Assembly: GCA_963832875.1 (NCBI GenBank)
Contig: CAWHWB010000003.1
Location: 124,001 to 188,000, forward strand
Direction: 5' to 3'
DNA from: AP-15 sp963832875
GTDB taxonomy: Bacteria; Pseudomonadota; Alphaproteobacteria; ATCC43930; CGMCC-115725
DNA length: 64,000 nucleotides
Below the pieces are notes generated by a model. It did no database searches, was not told the DNA's origin, and saw only the letters and a list, made by a program, of their open reading frames with translations. This document shows, one piece after another, positions 43,704-52,196 of this stretch. A program made the translations under genes and the position numbers. Within the stretch, counting starts at the first letter, position 1. Every line of letters starts with the position of its first letter.

Positions 43704-44698
43704 GGCTTGATCCCGAATTTTTTGTCGACGAATTGGAGGGTGTAGGCCTTTTGGTAGTCCATGCCTTGGGGATAGACCCCGGCGTCGGCCATCGTGTCGT
43801 AAAAATCGCGCCAGCGCGCTTGAGTCATCGCGCCGATCCCATACTTCTTGGCGTCGCCGCTGTCGACGATGCCGTATTCCTTGATCTTGGCAATGCCGTA
43901 GGCCAACAGCGCGTCGGTCATTTCCGGGTTGTCGCGCTTGATCAGCGCGTTCGCCGGGGCGGGATCGCCGTAGAGATACTGTTGCCAGCCCTCGATGCTG
44001 GCGTTGACGAAGCGCTGCACCAGACCAGGGTCGTCGTGCACCAGCTTCTGCGACGTCTCGATCAGCGAGCTGTAGCTCGAATATCCCGCATCGGCGAGCA
44101 GCAGCACCACCGGCTTGACCCCGTGCTGCTCGATCGTGAACGGCTCGCTCGACAGATAGCCCTGCTGGATCGCCTGCGGGTTGGCGAGGAACGGCGCCAC
44201 GCTGAACGCATAGGGCCGGATCTGCGCGTCGGTATAGCCGAATTTCTTCTTCAGAAAGATCCAGCTGCCGACCCTGGTGTCGGAGCCGATCATGATCGGC
44301 TTGCCCTTGAGCGCGGCAAAGCTGTCGTCGCCTTGACCCGGATGCGCGATCAGCACCGAAGGGTCCTTTTGGAACATCGCGGCGACCGCGACCATCGGGA
44401 TGTTTTCGCGTACGTAATTGAGCGGAACGAACGAATTTGTCGCGATGTTGAAGTCAAGCCTGCCGGCGGCGAGCAATTGCGCGTGGTTGACCTGCGGGCC
44501 GCCCTGCCGCAATTGGACATTCAGGCCGTAGCGCCGGTAGATGCCGGTGGCGATCGCCTCATAGTAGCCGCCATGCTCTGCCTCGGCCTTCCAGTCGGTG
44601 CCGAACCGGACAGTTTGCGCCGCCTGCGCTGCCGAGCCGCAGGCGGCGAGCAGGACAGTGCCAAGCGCAACAGCCAACCCCATCCTGGTCATGATCAT
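43700..44698 (-). CDS. ABC transporter substrate-binding protein, SsuA/ThiY-like
   Basis: 332 residues with a signal peptide and a lipobox-like LLAACGSAAQA near residue 20. NMT1/ThiY fold: VRFGTDWKAEAEHGGYYEAIATGIYRR, NIATNSFVPLNY, HPGQGDDSFAALKGKPIMIGSD. Substrate-binding proteins of this type carry nitrate, sulfonates, taurine or pyrimidine/thiamine precursors; the first helix 'AEHGGYYEAIATGIY' with no Trp resembles the HMP/ThiY branch, so a thiamine precursor is plausible. It is the promoter-proximal gene. Confidence 0.88.
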   Translation of the reverse strand: MIMTRMGLAVALGTVLLAACGSAAQAAQTVRFGTDWKAEAEHGGYYEAIATGIYRRYGLNVQLRQGGPQVNHAQLLAAGRLDFNIATNSFVPLNYVRENIPMVAVAAMFQKDPSVLIAHPGQGDDSFAALKGKPIMIGSDTRVGSWIFLKKKFGYTDAQIRPYAFSVAPFLANPQAIQQGYLSSEPFTIEQHGVKPVVLLLADAGYSSYSSLIETSQKLVHDDPGLVQRFVNASIEGWQQYLYGDPAPANALIKRDNPEMTDALLAYGIAKIKEYGIVDSGDAKKYGIGAMTQARWRDFYDTMADAGVYPQGMDYQKAYTLQFVDKKFGIKP

Positions 44699-44918
44699 TG
44701 GTCCCCCTGTTTGGCCGCAAATTAGAGATCGGCGACACCCGTGTTGAAGCGCTCTCGACTGAGCCCGTTAGCGAGGCGGGTTCCATGCAAATACCGCATA
44801 TCGCAACTGCGACAATGAAGGGATCGATTTTTGTTACAATATGTTGGCATATGGTCATATACCGAGCGGCGAGCCCTACAAATTTGCCGATCCGACCACA
44901 GATGTTACAGAGTGCGAC

Positions 44919-45128
44919 ATGATGAACGAATGCAGAAAGCCGGTAATGTTTGCCCCGAGCCACCGCTGCGGGCTGCCGGGGGCACAGCCGGAAGCGGGTG
45001 GCGTCGAGGGTCGGATCGCCGCGTTTCTCGCCGGAACATCGGATGGCGGAGAGCTGCTCCACGCTCTGTACGATCACGTGCTCGACGAACCGATCCCGCC
45101 TTCGATGCTGGCGCTGCTCGGCAGGTGA
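44919..45128 (+). CDS. NepR-like small protein (anti-sigma factor candidate)
   Basis: 69-70 residues from ATG 44919 or 44922. The C-terminal half EGRIAAFLAGTSDGGELLHA then LYDHVLDEPIPPSMLALLGR resembles the NepR signature (helix ... LY..V..EP.P...L.LL). NepR binds the ECF sigma factor EcfG and is released by PhyR in the general stress response. No ecfG or phyR is nearby, and the ribosome binding site is weak, so I keep it as a candidate. Proteins with only this signature also occur elsewhere as NepR paralogues. Confidence 0.45.
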   Translation: MMNECRKPVMFAPSHRCGLPGAQPEAGGVEGRIAAFLAGTSDGGELLHALYDHVLDEPIPPSMLALLGR

Positions 45129-45365
45129 GCGTTCCGCCGGAGAGATGGCCGCACTCGCGATAATAGAGAGACGATAGACCGCCGGACAGGCGACTTCCTC
45201 CGGGCGCCGACCGTTGGCACTTCTATCTCGGCTGCGGTAGCCACACGCGGCGCGCAACCCTTTCTGCGCGTCGCTCTTTGGGTTATTTCCCTCCCGATCG
45301 AGTTGCGCGCCTGGGGGGCGGTGGCGACCGCAGCCCAGAGTGACGACAGCCGTAAAGGGGGAACG

Positions 45366-47021
45366 ATGGCCAACGTCCCGGCGGGGGGCGGCCTGATCGG
45401 CGGCATGACCCGTCCGGCGCGGACGGTCATTCTCGGCTCCGCGCTCGGCACCATTTTCGTATGGTACGATTTTTTCCTTTACGGTTCGCTCGCGGAGACC
45501 ATCGGTAAAGTCTTTTTTCCCACAGTCAATCCCTCGGCGAGCTGGATCTTCGCGCTGCTCGCCTTTGCCGCGGGGTTCGCGGTCCGCCCGTTCGGCTCGA
45601 GCATCTTTGGCCGGCTCGGCGACCTTGTCGGCCGCCAGTACGCCTTTCCCCTCGCACCCCTGATCATCGGCCTGTCGACGTTCCTGGTCGGCCTGCTGCC
45701 GGGTTATCGCGCGATCGGCATCGCCGCCCCAATGATCCTGATCCTCTTGCGCCTGCTGCAAGGGCTGGCGCTGGGCGGCCAATATGGCGATGCGGCGGTC
45801 TATGCCGGCGAGCACGCACCGCACGGCAAGCGCGGGCTCTATACTTCGTGGGTTCAAACGACGCCGACCCTCGGGCTGTTGCTATCGCTGCTGGTCATTC
45901 TTGGCTGCCGCAAATGGATCGGCGCCAACAGCCTCGACATCTGGGGCTGGCGCATTCCGTTCCTGCTGTCGATCGTGCCGCTGGCGATCTCGGTCTCGAT
46001 CCGCCTGCGCCCCGGCGCATCGTCGCTATTCCAGCAGATGAGAGCGCAAGACAGAGAATTCTCGGCGGCGAAGATCGAGTCGGTTGCCGAGAAACGCGAC
46101 CTGAAGCTGCTCCTGATCGCCCTGTTCGGCGCGACCGCGGGACAAGGCGTGGTGTGGTACAGCGGCCAGTTCTACGCGCTGTTCTTTTTGACCCGGACGC
46201 TCAAGCTCGATCCGAGCACGGCGATTTTGATGATTGCCGCAGCGTTGGCGATCGGCATTCCCGGGTTCATCGTGTCCGGCTGGCTGTCCGACCGGATCGG
46301 CCGTAAGCCGATCATCATGCTGGGCTGCCTGCTCGCGGTCGTGACCTATCTGCCATTGTTCAAGGCGATCACCCATTACGCCAACCCGGCGCTCGAAGCG
46401 GCGATCGCCTCTTCTCCGGTCGTCGTCATCGCCGATCCGCACCAATGCCCGCGGCTGTTCGATCCGGTTGCGGCCCCAAAATTCGCGAGCCCATGCGATG
46501 TCGCCAAAGATGCGCTGGTCGCCCGCGGCATTCCCTACGGGAACGAGGCGGCGCCGCCCGGCAGCTCGGCACAGATCAAAATCGGAGCGACGGCGATTGC
46601 CGGCTATGACCCCGAGGCGCCGGATGCCGCAGCAAAGGCCCCGGCGTTCGCCCGGGCCCTGGCGGATGCGCTCAAATCCGCTGGCTATCTGCCCCAAGCC
46701 GATCCGGCCCGGATTAATCGCGGCAGGGTCGTCATCCTTCTGATCATCCTGATGAGCTACGTGACCCTCGTTAGCGGACCGATCGCGGCGATGCTGCTCG
46801 AGCTGTTCGCGACCAGAATCCGCAATCCTTCGGTATCGCTGCCCCTCCATATCGGCAATGGGCTCGGCGGCTTTCTGCCGGCGATCGCCTTTGCGATCGC
46901 GGCCGCGACCGGCAACATCTATATCGGGTTGTGGTATCCGATCACGATCGCCGCGACGACATTGGGCGTCGGCGTCCTGTTCTTACGCGAGACCAAGGAC
47001 ATCGATATCCAGGCAATCTGA
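45366..47021 (+). CDS. MFS transporter (MHS family) with extra periplasmic domain
   Basis: 551 residues from ATG 45366 after AAAGGGGGAACG. Metabolite:H+ symporter features: SALGTIFVWYDFFLYGSLAE, GRLGDLVGRQYAF (the GRxGDxxGR motif 1), LLRLLQGLALGGQYGDAAVY. A second motif-1 copy, SDRIGRKP, follows halfway. Between the helices at about residues 340 and 450 lies an insertion of roughly 110 soluble residues containing two cysteines (PHQCPRLF, SPCDVAKDAL), absent from the common 430-residue MHS proteins. Helices resume at INRGRVVILLIILMSYVTLV. It probably imports an organic acid or an osmolyte. Confidence 0.87.
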   Translation: MANVPAGGGLIGGMTRPARTVILGSALGTIFVWYDFFLYGSLAETIGKVFFPTVNPSASWIFALLAFAAGFAVRPFGSSIFGRLGDLVGRQYAFPLAPLIIGLSTFLVGLLPGYRAIGIAAPMILILLRLLQGLALGGQYGDAAVYAGEHAPHGKRGLYTSWVQTTPTLGLLLSLLVILGCRKWIGANSLDIWGWRIPFLLSIVPLAISVSIRLRPGASSLFQQMRAQDREFSAAKIESVAEKRDLKLLLIALFGATAGQGVVWYSGQFYALFFLTRTLKLDPSTAILMIAAALAIGIPGFIVSGWLSDRIGRKPIIMLGCLLAVVTYLPLFKAITHYANPALEAAIASSPVVVIADPHQCPRLFDPVAAPKFASPCDVAKDALVARGIPYGNEAAPPGSSAQIKIGATAIAGYDPEAPDAAAKAPAFARALADALKSAGYLPQADPARINRGRVVILLIILMSYVTLVSGPIAAMLLELFATRIRNPSVSLPLHIGNGLGGFLPAIAFAIAAATGNIYIGLWYPITIAATTLGVGVLFLRETKDIDIQAI

Positions 47022-47091
47022 GGCGGCGCGGCAGCTCCGGCCGCCGCTTTTGCCGATGCGGCGCCGCCGCAGTTCCTTCGGGGGAGGACGT

Positions 47092-47499
47092 TCAGCCGGC
47101 GATGAAGCGGTCGATCTTGCGGTAATCGAACAGCCAGCGTCCATTAAGTTGCACGATCCGGTCGGCATAGGCGCCGCCCGAACCGATCTTCGGCCCTTGT
47201 GGACTGTTCTGCATGACCACCCAGTTGGAGCAGGCCTCGGCCTGCGCGCCGTCGAGCGAAATGATGATGTTGGTAACGAGGTGCGCCGCGCGCGGCCGCT
47301 CCGCCCCGGCCCGCGTCCGAATCCCGCGCGCCAAATCGGCGATCGCCGCCCGCCCGGTCGCCTTGCCGAAAGCAGTGTCCCAGGTGCCGTCCTCGGTGAA
47401 CAATGCCGCCATATCGTCATAACGGCCCTCGTCGAGACGGAAGCAATATTCGGCCATCAATTCGCGAATGGCATCCTTGTCCTCGGCCGCGGTCGGCAT
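47092..47499 (-). CDS. SnoaL/NTF2-like protein
   Basis: 135 residues. NTF2-like fold: DAIRELMAEYCFRLDEGRYD, MAALFTEDGTWDTAFGKATGR, and later RYRKIDRF-like strands before the C-terminus (WLFDYRKIDRFIAG). Aspartates and Trp/Phe lining the cavity are typical of polyketide-cyclase-like, dehydratase-like or dioxygenase beta-subunit relatives. It has no catalytic signature I can read. It is convergent with the first MFS gene and divergent from the selenoprotein. Confidence 0.82.
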   Translation of the reverse strand: MPTAAEDKDAIRELMAEYCFRLDEGRYDDMAALFTEDGTWDTAFGKATGRAAIADLARGIRTRAGAERPRAAHLVTNIIISLDGAQAEACSNWVVMQNSPQGPKIGSGGAYADRIVQLNGRWLFDYRKIDRFIAG

Positions 47500-47667
47500 C
47501 GGCTTTCCTCCGAAATGTTGCGCACCGACAGCTTAACGCCCTCGCCGGCGGGCTCGGCACCGGATTCGGCACCATGGGCCGGGAAACCGCGCTGCCGCGT
47601 CTCCCCCTTTGCCGCTTTGTCGCCGGGGGATTAAGGTGCCGCTGACAGCCGGACTGGAGGGCCATCG

Positions 47668-48288
47668 ATGGCAGAGCCGATCACCCTGGAGATCTTTACC
47701 GACTACGTTTGACCGTGGTGCTATCTCAGTACCGTGCGTATTGAAAAGCTGAAGCGGGCGTTCGAGGTCGAGACCAAGCTGGTGCATTTTCCGCTGCATC
47801 CCGAAACGCCCGCCGAGGGTCGCTCGATGGCGGAGCTTTACGCCGGGCGCAACGTCGACCCGGAGGCGATGTACGTTCGGATGAAAACCCTGATGGACGC
47901 TGAGGGGCTGCCCTACGGCCGTCGCACCCATTCCTACAACAGCCGCCTTGCCCAGGAATTGGGCAAATGGGCCGATACGCAGCCCGGCGGCGAAGCGCTC
48001 CATGACGCGCTCTACCGGGCCTATTTCGTCGATGCGCGCAACATCGGCGACCCCGACATCCTGGTCGAGATCGCCCAGTCGGTCGGGCTTTCCGGCGAAG
48101 AGGCGGGCGCCGTCTTGAGCGAACGCCGGTTCAAGGATGCAGTCGATGCCGACTGGGCAAAGTCTCACGCCTACGGCGTCACCGGGGTCCCGACCTTTGT
48201 CGCGGCGCGCTACGGCGTCGTCGGCGCCCAGCCCTACGAGGTACTGGAGCAGTTGCTCGACAAGGCGGGCGCACCGCGGCGCAGCTAA
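47668..48288 (+). CDS. DsbA/FrnE-family oxidoreductase, probable selenoprotein (Sec at residue 15)
   Basis: 206 residues if TGA 47710-47712 is read as selenocysteine. The start ATG 47668 has a strong GGACTGGAGGG upstream. The first 14 residues are MAEPITLEIFTDYV, then TGA, then PWCYLSTVRIEKLKRAF. The family motif at this position is D-Y-V-C-P-W-C-Y-L, so the TGA sits exactly on the N-terminal, nucleophilic cysteine and gives U-P-W-C. The rest is a full-length family member: LHPETPAEGRSM, SYNSRLAQELGKWADTQPGG, AYFVDARNIGD, and the cis-Pro loop GVTGVPTFVA. A stem-loop suitable as a SECIS lies 7-37 bases beyond the TGA. UxxC thioredoxin-fold selenoproteins, including DsbA-like ones, are known. 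A nonsense mutation or sequencing error is the alternative. A cytosolic location is inferred, since no signal peptide is present. Confidence 0.85.
47720..47749 (+). promoter_or_regulatory. candidate bacterial SECIS element
   Basis: RNA stem-loop from G47720 to C49 (47749). The upper stem UCAGUAC/GUAUUGA (47726-47732 with 47738-47744, one G-U pair) closes on the five-base loop CGUGC (47733-47737). Below it come a bulged C (47725), U-A (47724/47745), an A-A mismatch and three more pairs (GCU/AGC). The loop begins 20 bases after the TGA and has G-U at its second and third positions, as in the E. coli formate dehydrogenase SECIS, where loop G and U contact SelB. It folds within the coding sequence and costs no conserved residue. 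Confidence 0.6.
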
Positions 48289-48303
48289 GCGCGGCGGGCG
48301 GGC

Positions 48304-49611
48304 TCAGCCGGCGATCAAACGCGGCGGGCGCGCGATCAGCGCCGCCAGGATGCTGAGCGCGGATAGCGCCGCGAAGCACTCGAGCGGGCGCACGTAGCTC
48401 CCGGTCCAGTCGCGCAACGCGCCCGACAGTAGCGGGCCTGCGGCCTGGGCCAGCACTTGCGCCGACAGCGAGAGGCCGCGGATCGCGCCGTAATTGGACC
48501 GGCCGAAATAGTCGGCCCAGGAGATCGGCAGCAAGGTCAGCATGCCGCCGATGCCGAAACCGAAGACGGCGGCGGCCAGAGCCCCTGCAAACGCCGACGA
48601 AATGCCGATCATCAGCATCGTGCCAGCGGCGAGCATCGCCCCGGTCAACGCCAGCGGGTACTTGATCGGTAGCGATCGCGGCAGCAGGCTGCAGCCGGCG
48701 CTCGCGACCCCCGACATCAGCGAGAACAGGCTGACGATCGCCGCCGCGGTGGTGGCGGAGATCCCCCTTTCGATCAGATTGGCCGCCTGGTGCAGGCTGA
48801 CCCCGGCCTGCACCGGGTAGACCAGTACGGTATAGAGCGACAGCAGCCAGAACGCCGAGGTGCGCACCGCCTGGCCCCGAGTGAAGCTCGGCTCGGCCTG
48901 CGCGATTGCTGCATCGCCGTCGCGGACCGGCTCTACCCGGCGGTCGGGCTGAAGCCCCAGATCCTCCGGCCGGCGCACCATGACGAGCCACACCGGCACA
49001 AAGCCGATCGCCAGCACGCTCACTCCGAGGGCCAGCCATCCGGCGCGCCAGGTATGATGGCGCATCGCCAGCTGGGCGATCAGCGGCATCGCCACCAGCC
49101 CCGCCATCTGCGCCACCGTCGCGATCGAGGTGGCAAAGGCGCGACGGGCGACGAACCAGTTGTTGAGCGCGCTGTAGATGCCGAGCTCGAACGGCCCGGC
49201 CCAATTCATTCGGGCGACGCAGAACAGCAGATAGAAGACCAACAGCGAATTGGTCAGCGACAGCAGCAGCATCGCCGCCCCGGTGCCGAGCACGGCCAGG
49301 CACAATGCCAGTCGCGAACCGTGACGATCGAGCAGCGGTCCGATCAGCGGCGACGATACCGCCGCCAATACTCCGCCGAGCGAGACCGCTCCCGACAAGG
49401 CGGTGCGCGACCAGCCGAACTGGCGGGTCAGCGGCTCGACAAAAACCGACAGCGTGGCGACCGCTCCGCCCTGACGCGAAAACCCGGCGCAGCACAAACA
49501 CCCGAGCACGACCCAACCATAAAAAAACGGCAGCCGCGCGCTGAGCAACTGCGGCAATCCGCGGCGCCGCGGCGCCGATTTCGTCACCGCGTCGCTGCTA
49601 CGAGAAGGCAT
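48304..49611 (-). CDS. MFS transporter
   Basis: 435 residues, about 12 helices. First helix FFYGWVVLGCLCCAGFSRQGG, motif-1 region between helices 2 and 3 IGPLLDRHGSRLALCLAVLG, and second-half helices such as ALAAAVFGFGIGGMLTLLPIS and AAVFSLFSLMSGVASAGC-like segments. The N-terminal FYGWVVLG...R.G pattern is that of oxalate/formate and monocarboxylate carriers. The gene ends 15 bases from the selenoprotein stop, convergent, so no shared operon. Substrate unknown. Confidence 0.87.
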   Translation of the reverse strand: MPSRSSDAVTKSAPRRRGLPQLLSARLPFFYGWVVLGCLCCAGFSRQGGAVATLSVFVEPLTRQFGWSRTALSGAVSLGGVLAAVSSPLIGPLLDRHGSRLALCLAVLGTGAAMLLLSLTNSLLVFYLLFCVARMNWAGPFELGIYSALNNWFVARRAFATSIATVAQMAGLVAMPLIAQLAMRHHTWRAGWLALGVSVLAIGFVPVWLVMVRRPEDLGLQPDRRVEPVRDGDAAIAQAEPSFTRGQAVRTSAFWLLSLYTVLVYPVQAGVSLHQAANLIERGISATTAAAIVSLFSLMSGVASAGCSLLPRSLPIKYPLALTGAMLAAGTMLMIGISSAFAGALAAAVFGFGIGGMLTLLPISWADYFGRSNYGAIRGLSLSAQVLAQAAGPLLSGALRDWTGSYVRPLECFAALSALSILAALIARPPRLIAG

Positions 49612-49639
49612 ATCAGCAGGATAAAATCCGGTTCCGCAA

Positions 49640-50731
49640 TCAAGAGCTGCGGCCGGCGAGGCGGCCTTGGCGGTCGAAGATTAGGACGTCGAGCGCGATC
49701 GGCGCATCGCCCAGCACCAGTCTGCCCACCACCTCCGCCTCGTTTGCGATCGCGTCGGCGAGCGGAATGTTTTCCTGTTCGGCCAGCGTCAGCACCGCCA
49801 TCGCGGTATTGGCGCGTTCCGCCTGGCGTACTATTTCGGGGCGCGCGCCAAGCGCCGCCAAATGCCCGGCCAACCAAGCCATGCTCACGCCGCCGCGTTT
49901 CGAATGGAGGTCGAGCGCGCCGCCGGCGAGCTTCGACAATTTGGCAAAGCCACCGGCAAGGGTGACCCGCTCGATCGGATGCCGCCGCAGGTATTTGAGC
50001 ATGCCCCCGACGAAATCGCCCATGTCGATGATCGCCTCCTCGCCGAGGCCGAGCAGCGCGCGAGCGGCGAGTTCCGAGGTGTTGCCGGTGCAGCCGACCA
50101 CATGCCGGATGCCGGTCGCACGCGCCACATCGATGCCGCGCTGGATCGAGTGGATCCAGGCGGAGCACGAATAGGGCACGACGATGCCGGTGGTGCCGAG
50201 GATCGAGATGCCGCCGACGATCCCGAGCCGTGGGTTCCAGGTGCGCTCGGCCAGCTTTTCGCCGTCGGGCACCGCGATCTCGATTGCGATATCCGCCGCC
50301 ACTGCGTGAGCGGCGGCGATGCCGGACATGGCGTCGATCATCATTCTGCGCGGGGCAGGGTTGATCGCCGGCTCGCCGACCGGGAGCGGCAGTCCCGGCT
50401 TGGTCACGATGCCGACGCCCCGGCCCGCCTTGAAGACGATGCCGCTTCCCGGCGGTCCCCAGGCAATTCGGGCCTCGATGATCGCGCCATGGGTGACGTC
50501 AGGGTCGTCGCCGGCGTCCTTGACCACCGAGGCCGTCGCCCACCCGTCCCTGAGCTCGGTCCAGTGCAGGGCAAAAGCCGCAGATCCGCCGCGCGGCAAT
50601 GCGATCGTCACCGGGTCGGGAAACCGGCCGGTCACCAGACCGGTGAACGCCGCCGCCGCCGCCGCCGTCGCGCACGCACCGGTCGTCCAACCCTGCCTCA
50701 AGCGCTGTTGCGTGCGCGCCATTGCCGCCAT
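49640..50731 (-). CDS. cbiD: cobalt-precorrin-5B (C1)-methyltransferase
   Basis: 363 residues from ATG 50731 (MAAMARTQQRLRQGW); an ATG at 50761 is equally plausible. CbiD marks: LRQGWTTGACATAAAAAAFTGL at the N-terminus, VKDAGDDPDVTHGAIIEA, GGISILGTTGIVVPYSCSAW and HVVGCTGNTSELAARALLGL, where Cys and Gly residues contact the SAM and precorrin. It catalyses C1 methylation of cobalt-precorrin-5B in anaerobic-type cobalamin synthesis. No other cob/cbi gene is in the window, so it is at the edge of, or separate from, a cobalamin locus. It is tail-to-head with the MFS gene, on the same strand. Confidence 0.92.
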   Translation of the reverse strand: MAAMARTQQRLRQGWTTGACATAAAAAAFTGLVTGRFPDPVTIALPRGGSAAFALHWTELRDGWATASVVKDAGDDPDVTHGAIIEARIAWGPPGSGIVFKAGRGVGIVTKPGLPLPVGEPAINPAPRRMMIDAMSGIAAAHAVAADIAIEIAVPDGEKLAERTWNPRLGIVGGISILGTTGIVVPYSCSAWIHSIQRGIDVARATGIRHVVGCTGNTSELAARALLGLGEEAIIDMGDFVGGMLKYLRRHPIERVTLAGGFAKLSKLAGGALDLHSKRGGVSMAWLAGHLAALGARPEIVRQAERANTAMAVLTLAEQENIPLADAIANEAEVVGRLVLGDAPIALDVLIFDRQGRLAGRSS

Positions 50732-51114
50732 ATCCGCCGCCTGATATCCCCTCAGCGTCATACCCGGGTCGATCAATCCAGCCGGGTCGATCAATCCAGT
50801 CCGGCATGACAGCTTTTGACCGCGTGCGTCCCGATCGCCGGAATTTCTCAGAACGGCCGGCGCGCGCGGAACCCATATGTTGGCGGCCCGCACTCCGCAA
50901 GTTGCGCGTCGCCGCGCCCGGCACCAGGAGCCGGCGCAAGCCTTCGTCCCTGGTCGCAATGGCAGTGGTTTCTCGCGCTTATCCAACAAATTATATTGAT
51001 TCTAATCTATTGACCGGATCTCCCGCCTCCCCATATGGCGTCAGTGTCGAGGACCGCCCGACCATGCGTTGCTCGGTATAGGTCGCAGACACCATAAACA
51101 GGAGGGTTGCTGTC
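50732..51114. other. intergenic region with an 18-bp direct repeat
   Basis: About 380 bases between cbiD and the small protein at 51115 (genes divergent). It contains two adjacent copies of GGGTCGATCAATCCAG(C/T)C (about 50765-50800), immediately upstream of cbiD. No cobalamin riboswitch is evident to the eye: no long G/C-paired junction with the conserved GCCACTG box. AT-rich stretch TTATATTGATTCTAATC (near 50990) suggests a promoter for the plus strand. Confidence 0.35.
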
Positions 51115-51327
51115 GTGAAAATGGATCGCGAAAAGCTGGTTCGATTGCAGGAACGATTGGCGCTGGAGCGCGGGCGCATTCTCGCCGAAAAGGGCGCGTT
51201 TGCGCTAAACGAGCGGCTGCCCGCGCAGGCGATCCGCGAACTCGCCGAAATCGATATCGCGGCGCGTTCCGTCGCCGCCGAGATCTCGCGCCGTACCCCA
51301 AGGCTGGGTCACGGCTCGGAAGCCTGA
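51115..51327 (+). CDS. small hypothetical protein
   Basis: 70 residues beginning at GTG 51115, eight bases after GGAGGG; an ATG at 51121 is in frame but too far from the site. The sequence (MKMDREKLVRLQERLALERG ... IRELAEIDIAARSVAAEIS) is mostly helical and charged, with the heptad hydrophobics of a short coiled coil. No family recognised. It precedes DUF3501 by 240 bases on the same strand. Confidence 0.5.
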   Translation: MKMDREKLVRLQERLALERGRILAEKGAFALNERLPAQAIRELAEIDIAARSVAAEISRRTPRLGHGSEA

Positions 51328-51570
51328 TCCCAAGTCGGAACAGTTCGGGGAGCGGCGTTTCGCACAAAAATCGTCCAATCGCCGCTTGCTGAGCCGGATC
51401 GGCGCTCACCCGCTCTGGACTGTCGGCGGGGATCGGGAGCAATCATGGCGGCGCAAAGATCGAGGCGCCGGCGCGGGGCCGCTGCGGCCGCGCCAGTTGC
51501 ACCCGATCGGGCTGGTTGCCCGCGCCTACGGCATCGCCGGGACGCGGTTCGACCCGGATGCGAGGAGTCG

Positions 51571-52176
51571 ATGACCGAACTTGTTTGGGGGCAAACCCGC
51601 CAACTGACGCCGGCCGACATTCTGCCGCGCTCGGATTATTTGCCGGTACGGCGTGAACGGCGGCGCCAGCTCAGCGAACTGAAGCGGCGCCGGCGGGTCG
51701 AGGTCGGGCCGTTTGCCACCTTCAATTTCGAAAATTTCGCGACGATGCGGCAGCAGGTCCAAGAAATGCTGTACATCGAGAAGGGCGGCGACGCGCAGCT
51801 CCAGGACGAGCTCGACACCTACAACCCGCTGATCCCGCAGGGCGACGAGTTGGTCGCCGCGGTGATGTTCGAAATCGACGACCCGGTGCGCCGCACCGCG
51901 GCGCTGAGGCGGCTGGGCGGGATCGAAAACCACGCCTTCATTGAGGTCGAGGGATGCCGGGTGCCCGGCGAGCCCGATCCGACGCGCGATCATTCCAGCC
52001 CCAAGGGCAAGGCCTCCGCGGTCCAGTTCGTCAGGTTTCGCTTCGCCCCCGAAACGATCGCACGCTTCAAGACGCCAGAGGCGCAAATCATCCTCGGCTT
52101 CGACCACCCGAATTATTCCCATTTGGCGGCGATTTCCGACCTGGTGCGCGGGGCGCTGGCCGAGGATTTCGGCTAG
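51571..52176 (+). CDS. DUF3501 protein
   Basis: 201 residues from ATG 51571 (GCGAGGAGTCG). Family pattern: LTPADILPRSDYLPVRRERRR, VGPFATFNFENFATMRQQVQE, DELDTYNPLIPQGDELVAAVMF and GFDHPNYSHLAAIS. DUF3501 is usually encoded next to rubrerythrin or an Fe-S (heterodisulfide-reductase-like) protein; neither is present here. The 240 bases between the small protein and this gene hold only noise frames. Function unknown, probably linked to iron or redox metabolism by genomic association in other bacteria. Confidence 0.85.
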   Translation: MTELVWGQTRQLTPADILPRSDYLPVRRERRRQLSELKRRRRVEVGPFATFNFENFATMRQQVQEMLYIEKGGDAQLQDELDTYNPLIPQGDELVAAVMFEIDDPVRRTAALRRLGGIENHAFIEVEGCRVPGEPDPTRDHSSPKGKASAVQFVRFRFAPETIARFKTPEAQIILGFDHPNYSHLAAISDLVRGALAEDFG

Positions 52177-52196
52177 CTCCGAGGAATGCCGGTGCG

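Noticed and set aside
50732..51114. Cobalamin riboswitch upstream of cbiD
   Set aside because: I see no conserved B12-box sequence or large paired core; only an 18-bp direct repeat. A covariance search would be needed to exclude a divergent one.
51328..51570. Possible small gene between the small protein and DUF3501 (frame 51386-51574)
   Set aside because: No ribosome binding site, no similarity, and it overlaps the DUF3501 start.
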